Assembly (NCBI RefSeq): GCF_014217215.1
Contig: NZ_CP056080.1
Coordinates: forward strand, 2,294,001 to 2,358,000
Direction of reading: 5' to 3'
Origin: Rothia nasimurium
Lineage (GTDB): Bacteria > Actinomycetota > Actinomycetes > Actinomycetales > Micrococcaceae
Length of the DNA: 64,000 nucleotides
The stretch's first letter is position 1; each line of letters begins with the position of its first letter. The notes below the pieces were generated by a model, which had not been told where the DNA came from, ran no database searches, and worked only from the letters and a program-made list of their open reading frames with translations. The translations under genes were made by a program, and so were the position numbers. Below are positions 59,012 through 64,000 of the stretch, in pieces.

Positions 59012-59227
59012 TTAGTCGTCCTCTCGGGGGTCAAAGATGTCCTCCACTGACCTACCTAGAATCTTTGAAATCGTCAGGGCTAGGTAGACCGAGGGGGCAT
59101 AGTTACCCTTTTCGATATTGGCGATGGTCTGGCGGGATACCCCTGCCTGCTCGGCAAGTTCTACCTGCGATAGCTCGTTCCACCGCCGGTACTTTCGCAC
59201 CAGGTTGGTGCTTGGTTGTGGTGTCAT
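59012..59227 (-). CDS. XRE-family transcriptional regulator
   Basis: A 71-residue helix-turn-helix protein: NLVRKYRRWNELSQVELAEQAGVSRQTIANIEKGNYAPSVYLALTISKILGRSVEDIF, the compact YozG-like type. It is the first gene of a two-gene operon with a membrane protein. Two TATTCTTTA direct repeats upstream are probable operator sites. Confidence 0.9.
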   Translation of the reverse strand: MTPQPSTNLVRKYRRWNELSQVELAEQAGVSRQTIANIEKGNYAPSVYLALTISKILGRSVEDIFDPREDD

Positions 59228-59266
59228 AGTGTTCTTTCGGGTTGAGATCTCCCCTTAAATGTAAAT

Positions 59267-59296
59267 TATTCTTTACAAAAGAACAACTATTCTTTA
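59267..59296. promoter_or_regulatory. Direct repeats upstream of the XRE gene
   Basis: TATTCTTTA at 59267-59275 and 59288-59296, 21 bp apart (two helical turns), in a short AT-rich stretch 40 bp before the XRE start. Confidence 0.55.
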
Positions 59297-59416
59297 TCAC
59301 CTCAAGTAGCCCCAAACATGCACCCGCATCCTCCCCGACTCAAGGCTTGAGCCAGGCACCCGGATAGGCCTAGGGTTAAAAGTGACCCACTCCCACCGAG
59401 CAAAGGACACACGAAC

Positions 59417-59737
59417 ATGATTTTTATTGTGGTTAAATTCCAGGTTAAAGACGGCAAGCGCGAAGAGTTCCTAGAGGCAGCCCGCGATTTCACCCTGGCC
59501 ACCCGCGCAGAGCCGGGCAACAAGTGGTACGAATGGTCCCTAAGCGTTGAAAACCCCAACGAGGTAGTCCTGGTTGAGGCTTTCAACGACGACGCGGCAG
59601 AAGCCCACGTTAAGTCCGAGCACTTCGCCAAGGGCATGGAGAGCATGCGCCCCTGGCTGACCGAGACCCCCAAGATTATCTCCCGCCTCATTGAGGGCGA
59701 TGACTGGGACCGCATGGGCGAACTCACCATCGACTAA
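59417..59737 (+). CDS. Antibiotic biosynthesis monooxygenase (ABM) domain protein
   Basis: A 106-residue dimeric alpha/beta-barrel protein of the ABM/YgiN kind: MIFIVVKFQVKDGKREEFLEAARDFTLATRAEPGNKWYEWSLSVENPNEVVLVEAFNDDAAEAHVKSEHFAKGMESM. This is the usual length for a putative quinol monooxygenase. Physiological substrate is not known. It is a single gene, closed by a strong terminator. Confidence 0.9.
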   Translation: MIFIVVKFQVKDGKREEFLEAARDFTLATRAEPGNKWYEWSLSVENPNEVVLVEAFNDDAAEAHVKSEHFAKGMESMRPWLTETPKIISRLIEGDDWDRMGELTID

Positions 59738-59758
59738 TCCAGCGCACCCAGAAACACA

Positions 59759-59792
59759 CAAGGGGCGGCCACCGCATGTGGCCGCCCCTTTG
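59759..59792. terminator. Bidirectional intrinsic terminator
   Basis: AAGGGGCGGCCAC / GTGGCCGCCCCTT with a 5-base loop, followed by TGT; AAGGGG on the other side pairs the T-run. It separates the ABM gene from the convergent lipoprotein gene. Confidence 0.9.
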
Positions 59793-59828
59793 TACATGGC
59801 TGCGTCAGAAAATTACTGAGCGCAGGCA

Positions 59829-61028
59829 TCACAGCTTAAGCAGTGCTTCAAGGTCCAGAATCTCAACGGTAAAAGGGTACTGGTCGCGGGGGGTCGCATC
59901 ACCCAGACCGGGCACGGTAGCGCGTGATTCCAGCTTCTCAGTCTCTAGGTTGTAGCGGTAGATGGTGGTCTCCCCCGAAAGGTCAAAGATAAAACGGAAG
60001 AGGTACTTATCTTCTTGCACCAGGTAGCCGATATCCTTGCTCGGCTCAAAGTCACCCAGGTCAAAAGCAACCGTGTTCTGGGCGTTAGCCAGGTCCGTTT
60101 TCACGACTTTTCCGTACCCCGATACCCACCACAGGTGCCCATCGTAGAGGTAGAGCGGCGAGAGGGTGGGGCTCCACATCTGATCGTTCAGGCGGGTAGC
60201 GAGGTCCCCGCCTATTTCCTGCTCCCTATACTCGCCGGTGTGCGTGTCATAGGAGACCAGCTTTGACCCGGTATAGTGCTCGGGACCAGCGTAGGCCAGC
60301 CCCTCAGCAGGCGGGGTGATACTATCAATAATGTAGTAGATAACGTTGTCAGAGCAGACAAAATGCTGGGTAGTTTGAGCCGGCTGGTCACTCTTGTATT
60401 CAGCAACGGAGGTAGCTGAGAACTCCGGGTAGAGCCTATAAAGCCGGTCTGGTGGGTAGGCTGACTCAACGGGATCTGCACTCGTCTCCCAGCTTTGACC
60501 CATAGCCCACACCGTCCCATCGGGGCAGGTTGCCATCATAGAAAGAGAATCAGGCACCTCTTGAACGGTGCGTTCCTGACCCTTCACGGTAATAATTTTG
60601 GTGGGGTTCCCTGAATTGACAAGGGCTATGGATCCAACCCCTTCACCGGGTAGGGGTATCTGTTTAGAGATAGTGAGCATTTCTTGCTCAGGGTGCTCTA
60701 TTGTTTTTACCCCGTCGGCACTCAAGCTATAGTCGTTCAGTTTGTCTTTGTAGTGGAGCTCTTGACCATCAAAACTGAGGGCACCGCCGTTCAGCCCTTT
60801 AAGGTCCAGTCGCGACCACTCCTGTTTTTCGGGGTGATAAAAAAGGATTCCGCTCCCCGGGTTTTGCGGGAGAGGCGAGTCATACCGCCCCGAGAGATAC
60901 ACGGCAAAAGCCCCATCGGACAGCTGTTCTTGGGGCGAATACTGGGGCAGGGGCTGCGAGAACATGCCACACCCACTCATGAGGGCAATAACTGAAAGAC
61001 AAGAAAATAATTTTGCTTTTTTCATCAT
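59829..61028 (-). CDS. Lipoprotein with beta-propeller-like repeats, unknown function
   Basis: A 399-residue protein with lipobox MSGC (Cys20). The mature part alternates short beta-strands with aromatic-rich turns (GILFYHPEKQEWSRLDL, YLYDGHLWWVSGYGKVVKTDL, YLFRFIFDLSGETTIYRYNLETEKL), the pattern of a six- or seven-bladed propeller. No catalytic motif is seen. The CGMF sequence right after the lipid cysteine also occurs in the lipoprotein at 63076. Monocistronic and convergent with the ABM gene. Confidence 0.72.
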   Translation of the reverse strand: MMKKAKLFSCLSVIALMSGCGMFSQPLPQYSPQEQLSDGAFAVYLSGRYDSPLPQNPGSGILFYHPEKQEWSRLDLKGLNGGALSFDGQELHYKDKLNDYSLSADGVKTIEHPEQEMLTISKQIPLPGEGVGSIALVNSGNPTKIITVKGQERTVQEVPDSLSMMATCPDGTVWAMGQSWETSADPVESAYPPDRLYRLYPEFSATSVAEYKSDQPAQTTQHFVCSDNVIYYIIDSITPPAEGLAYAGPEHYTGSKLVSYDTHTGEYREQEIGGDLATRLNDQMWSPTLSPLYLYDGHLWWVSGYGKVVKTDLANAQNTVAFDLGDFEPSKDIGYLVQEDKYLFRFIFDLSGETTIYRYNLETEKLESRATVPGLGDATPRDQYPFTVEILDLEALLKL

Positions 61029-61394
61029 TTCTCAACTTCTTTGTTGATACCTGTCCCCATTATTTTGTGAGGGACCTTCCCCAGAAAATTCACCACGATA
61101 AAACAATGTGGATTATAAATTAATAATAACTATATTTGCCTGCTTCCAACACCCCCACTTTAGCTTCCCCAGCCGGGGTAAGGGTCATCTCCCTGTTGGG
61201 GCTGTCATCAGCGCTTCTCTTCCCAGAAACCAATGAATGATGTACCCAGCTACCGATTCAAGAGCGGTAGCTGCGGGGCCCACCACAGTTGAAGAAGCCC
61301 CGTGAAAGGTTCCTCTTCCGTGCCGCACGAACTCTGCCCCTTTTTCTTGACTAGAATGTAGGAGACAAGACCATCACTAACCGTGGGGAACCCT
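61029..61394. other. Intergenic region before the Nudix-related gene
   Basis: 366 bp without a gene. The left half is AT-rich (61090-61140) and probably holds the leftward lipoprotein promoter. CCCCAGCCGGGG near 61170 is a small hairpin. A TTGACT occurs at 61348-61353. No clear operator is seen. Confidence 0.4.
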
Positions 61395-62222
61395 ATGACT
61401 TTGCCTGAGTCCACCACCCAGAGCCGCCATGAAGAGCATCTCGATGCCGATCACACCTCGGTTTCGCTCGCTGTTTCCACAGTGATTTTGGCCTTGCGCC
61501 GCAAGGAAGGCGAAAGCCACCACTCCCTCTGGCTACCGCTTGTACGCCGCCTACGCGAACCCTACAAGGGCCAGTGGGCTCTACCCGGCGGCCCCCTGCA
61601 CCCGGAGCTCTCACTCGAAGAAGCCGCAGGGTCCACCCTCAAGCGCGCAACGGGTCTGGTACCGGGCTATCTGGAACAGCTCTATGCTTTTGGCGATGTG
61701 CACCGCACCCCGGATTACAAGATTATGCGTGAGGGCGGTTCTCTACCTGTTCCTGCTGAGGAAGATCAGCATGAGCGTGTGGTGTCGGTGATTTACTGGG
61801 CGTCAATCCCCCAGACCGAGGTGAACCGCACCCGCGTGCACGAGAACATCCGCTGGTTCCCGATTGACGAGCTCCCCATCCTGGCGTTTGATCACAATGA
61901 GATCGTTGAGTACGCCCTCTACCGCCTGCAGAACAAGGTGGAGTACTCCCGTATCGCCCACTCCTTCCTGGGTGAGGAGTTTACGCTCGCTCAGCTGCGT
62001 GAGGTCTACGAGGCTATCTTGGGCCGGGCGCTTGACCCGGCGAATTTCCGCCGTCAGATTGCGGCGTCCAAATCTATTATTGATACGGGAAAGCGCGTTG
62101 AGGGTACCCGTCACCGTCCGCCGCGTCTTTACCGCTACAACCACTCGCGCGCCTTTGCAGACCAGGGCCCCCTGGGCATGTACCGTGAAGCCGCCTATAA
62201 AGCCGAGAAGGGTGATGCTTAA
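61395..62222 (+). CDS. Nudix-related transcriptional regulator (NrtR/NadQ-like), catalytically degenerate
   Basis: 275 residues from ATG at 61395, 8 bases after GGGGA; an in-frame GTG at 61383 is the alternative. The N-terminal Nudix fold has LPGGPLHPE...LEEAAGSTLKRATGL; the catalytic REUxEE is replaced by GSTLKRA, so hydrolase activity should be lost. A C-terminal winged helix (about 195-275) contains FLGEEFTLAQLREVYEAILGRALDPANFRRQI, typical of NrtR, which represses NAD biosynthesis genes in response to ADP-ribose. No NAD genes are adjacent here, so its targets lie elsewhere. It overlaps the next gene by 1 bp (TAATG). Confidence 0.85.
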   Translation: MTLPESTTQSRHEEHLDADHTSVSLAVSTVILALRRKEGESHHSLWLPLVRRLREPYKGQWALPGGPLHPELSLEEAAGSTLKRATGLVPGYLEQLYAFGDVHRTPDYKIMREGGSLPVPAEEDQHERVVSVIYWASIPQTEVNRTRVHENIRWFPIDELPILAFDHNEIVEYALYRLQNKVEYSRIAHSFLGEEFTLAQLREVYEAILGRALDPANFRRQIAASKSIIDTGKRVEGTRHRPPRLYRYNHSRAFADQGPLGMYREAAYKAEKGDA

Positions 62223-63079
62223 TGAAGCGTGCAGCTCCTGTTCTTGCGGTAGCACTACTGTCACTCTCAGCCTGTGGGTCTGGTGATACTGCCGGTAGCA
62301 CTGCGAGCGCTCCGACGATTACTTACACCGACGGCATGACGGCTACGGTGGTGTCGGTTGAGTCGGCTAATACTTTTACCGCCAGTTTTGATGGGGTTGA
62401 GAAGCAGATTCGCCTGATTAATACATCTGCCCCGACCGATAACGGTATAGCCCTGTCTGCTAACTGCCTGGTGGAAGAGTCTAAGTCTCTGCTGGCTGAG
62501 AAGCTGCCCGAGGGTAGCCAGGTAACCCTGAATTTTGATGAGTCTCAGCGCGGTGCAACCGGCTATGTTGAGGCTGCAGTATATGCGGGTGATGCTTTTA
62601 TCAACAGTGATATGGCGCGTGCCGGAATGGTAGCCACTACTTTCACAGCCGCTGAAGATGAGTTCTACGGCGAGATTTCTCAGGCCCAGCAGGACGCCGC
62701 CAATGAAGGTGTAGGCCTATATTCTAAGGGCACCGAGTGTACCATTCCCGCTGAAATTCAGGCTCAGCAGGCGAAGGTTGAGGACGCCCGCAGCTGGGAG
62801 ATTGACACGTCAGCAGAGGCTTCGGTTGAGGACCAGAAGCGGGCTTCTGAGCGGGAGACCATTTATCAGGATGCATCAGCCTTTTATAACGAGCTCGAGG
62901 GGCAGAAAGCTGCTCCGGCTCAATGGGTCGGTTCTATCGTGACTCTTGATGTGGTGTCCAACCAGCTGACTGACCTTAAGAATCTCTTAGGAGATGATTT
63001 TTACCCTGAAAACAGTACCAGCGTGAACCAGCAGAAGAAGACTGAAGCTGAAGCCACCCCCGTACGACCGGGGTCTTAG
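62222..63079 (+). CDS. Lipoprotein with degenerate staphylococcal-nuclease-like domain
   Basis: A 285-residue lipoprotein with lipobox LSAC (Cys18). The SNase/OB-type domain (about 38-170) is recognised from MTATVVSVESANTFTASFDGVEKQIRLINTSAPTDNG, SANCLVEESKSLLAEKLPEGSQVTL, and NSDMARAGMVATTF. In true nucleases the RLIGIDTPE loop holds catalytic Arg, Asp and Glu; here IRLI keeps the Arg, but TSAPTD lacks the Asp and Glu. A helical tail (about 185-285) follows. It is translationally coupled to the Nudix-related gene and overlaps the convergent paralogue by 4 bp. Confidence 0.75.
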   Translation: MKRAAPVLAVALLSLSACGSGDTAGSTASAPTITYTDGMTATVVSVESANTFTASFDGVEKQIRLINTSAPTDNGIALSANCLVEESKSLLAEKLPEGSQVTLNFDESQRGATGYVEAAVYAGDAFINSDMARAGMVATTFTAAEDEFYGEISQAQQDAANEGVGLYSKGTECTIPAEIQAQQAKVEDARSWEIDTSAEASVEDQKRASERETIYQDASAFYNELEGQKAAPAQWVGSIVTLDVVSNQLTDLKNLLGDDFYPENSTSVNQQKKTEAEATPVRPGS

Positions 63080-63978
63080 GTAGAGCTTTCGGAGGGGTTT
63101 TCCGGGGTTTCAGGTTGAGGCATGTCGGCGGGCTGACCTGCATCTGAGGTCGCTGGTGCAGGCTCTATTCTTTCGCGTTCTGCTTCTTCTGCCAGGTTGT
63201 AGACAATACGTTTGCTGTCGCTGGCTCGGGTCAGGGCATCTCGCTGGGTTTTAACGGATTGGGTTTGCGCGATTGCTGAGAGAAGGGGCAGGTCGCTGGA
63301 TGTCTCATACTCTTCGAGACGACGGGTGAGAGAGTCTGCTGCCTCTAGGGGGTCTTTGAGGTCAAGACCCTGCGCTTTATTGACGTTGGTTAGGGCAGTA
63401 TCAAGACGGGCAGGCAGGGTGCAGCCGTTGGTTCGGCTGTACATTCCGGCCTGTTGCTGGGCAGCTTCTTCCTGGGCTGCGCTGATGTCCTCTTGGAGGT
63501 CGGAGTCACCCTGGTTTATGGCTACAGCAAAGCCTGCACGAGTAACTTCGGTGTTCACCATGCGGCGGTCAGGGAGGGTAACTCCCGCTTGAATGGTGGG
63601 GGGTGTTTTATCGTCTGCTTCACGGTCTCCCTCAGCAGATTCGTGGGTGAGGGTGACCGGTGAGCCGATGGGCAGGAGTTTAGCTAGGTATTCTTTGGCT
63701 TCAGGAGCCATGCACCGCATATCTTCATTGTCGTGCTTAACTTGGGGGACTGCGATGCCCAGAAGGTCCACGTAAATAATTTCACCGTTACGGTCTACTT
63801 TAACGGTGTCGGAGTCAATGATATCGATGACTTTAGCAGCAGTTCCTGCCTCATCTGCCGCAACGACGGTGGATTCAGAAGCTACTTCACTACCGCCGCC
63901 AAACATTCCACACCCGGTGAGGGCCAATACACTAGCAGTTAGCGCTAGAGCGGGAAAAAGGGGGCGAGGATACATCAT
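63076..63978 (-). CDS. Second lipoprotein with degenerate staphylococcal-nuclease-like domain
   Basis: A 300-residue lipoprotein with lipobox LTGC (Cys23) and AAGGAG before the ATG. Its domain (AAKVIDIIDSDTVKVDRNGEIIYVDLLGIAVPQV, CMAPEAKEYLAKLLPIGSPVTL, NTEVTRAGFAVA) aligns with the neighbour at 62222-63079. The catalytic loop is changed even more: IYVDLLGIAVPQV has no Arg, Asp or Glu at the nuclease positions. A coiled-coil C-terminal part ends in a Pro/Glu/Ser-rich tail. The two genes face each other, an inverted duplication. They may bind rather than cut nucleic acid, or have another role at the cell surface. Confidence 0.75.
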   Translation of the reverse strand: MMYPRPLFPALALTASVLALTGCGMFGGGSEVASESTVVAADEAGTAAKVIDIIDSDTVKVDRNGEIIYVDLLGIAVPQVKHDNEDMRCMAPEAKEYLAKLLPIGSPVTLTHESAEGDREADDKTPPTIQAGVTLPDRRMVNTEVTRAGFAVAINQGDSDLQEDISAAQEEAAQQQAGMYSRTNGCTLPARLDTALTNVNKAQGLDLKDPLEAADSLTRRLEEYETSSDLPLLSAIAQTQSVKTQRDALTRASDSKRIVYNLAEEAERERIEPAPATSDAGQPADMPQPETPENPSESST

Positions 63979-64000
63979 TGTCTACTCCTTGTGTGTCGCA

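Noticed and set aside
1-64000. CRISPR arrays, tRNA or rRNA genes, prophage
   Set aside because: No regularly spaced repeats, cas genes, cloverleaf-like segments with CCA ends, rRNA motifs, integrase or phage structural genes were noticed by eye. A tRNAscan or covariance search would be needed to exclude small RNA genes.

Overview
The window looks like chromosome from a high-GC Gram-positive actinomycete. Most genes are GC-rich with G/C-ending third positions, there are many lipoproteins with short alanine-rich linkers, and gene families such as N-terminal PPxNWP proteins, DUF559 proteins and fused PxpB-PxpC are typical of Micrococcaceae. A Rothia-like or Arthrobacter-like organism is my inference; no rRNA or marker gene here settles it. 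No phage, transposase, tRNA, rRNA or CRISPR was recognised.

Layout. 1-6.8 kb: the start of a glycerophosphodiester phosphodiesterase, then a one-strand defence-type block reading leftward: fic, an AlbA_2/ATP-binding winged-helix protein, a deleted copy of fic, mcrB and mcrC. Two members of a hairpin repeat family bracket this block. 6.8-10.9 kb: an aminotransferase and an agmatinase-family ureohydrolase, divergent from a sodium/solute symporter. 11-15 kb: a LacI-controlled sucrose-type permease and GH32 hydrolase with two identical operators. 15-19 kb: a GNAT protein, a lipoprotein, and a ThDP decarboxylase that resembles 2-ketoarginine decarboxylase and may work with the aminotransferase and ureohydrolase. 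19-22.7 kb: a MacAB-like efflux system.

22.8-35.7 kb: a near-complete alpha-galactoside (raffinose-type) catabolic island (alpha-galactosidase, ABC importer, second GH32, DeoR regulator, galT, galK). It is bounded by two almost identical 0.55-kb direct repeats, each carrying a small membrane-protein gene and a pair of inverted DnaA-box-like sites. 35.7-41.3 kb: a four-carbon acid sugar (erythronate/threonate type) catabolic locus with a divergent promoter. 41.4-43.2 kb: a hypothetical protein and an MFS sugar transporter.

43.3-51 kb: a 5-oxoproline utilisation locus (pxpA, fused pxpBC, biotin carboxylase-BCCP, FCD-type GntR, NRAMP-like transporter). It is split between pxpA and pxpBC by a 1.24-kb cassette in which a DUF559 nuclease-fold gene lies between inverted copies of a palindromic element. 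A perfect 13-bp palindrome lies before both pxpBC and the transporter. 51-54 kb: a hipBA toxin-antitoxin pair and a zinc alcohol dehydrogenase. 54-59.2 kb: a lower-GC group of unrecognised membrane or exported proteins, two of which share a domain, and a small XRE repressor/membrane-protein pair. 59.4-64 kb: a monooxygenase-like ABM protein, a beta-propeller-like lipoprotein, a Nudix-related regulator lacking catalytic residues, and two convergent lipoproteins with degenerate staphylococcal-nuclease folds.

The strongest candidates for something undescribed are the DUF559 cassette with its palindromic ends, the direct-repeat-flanked galactoside island, the fic control region left in front of an mcrBC whose McrB has an AT-rich N-terminal half, and the unknown membrane cluster at 54-59 kb.
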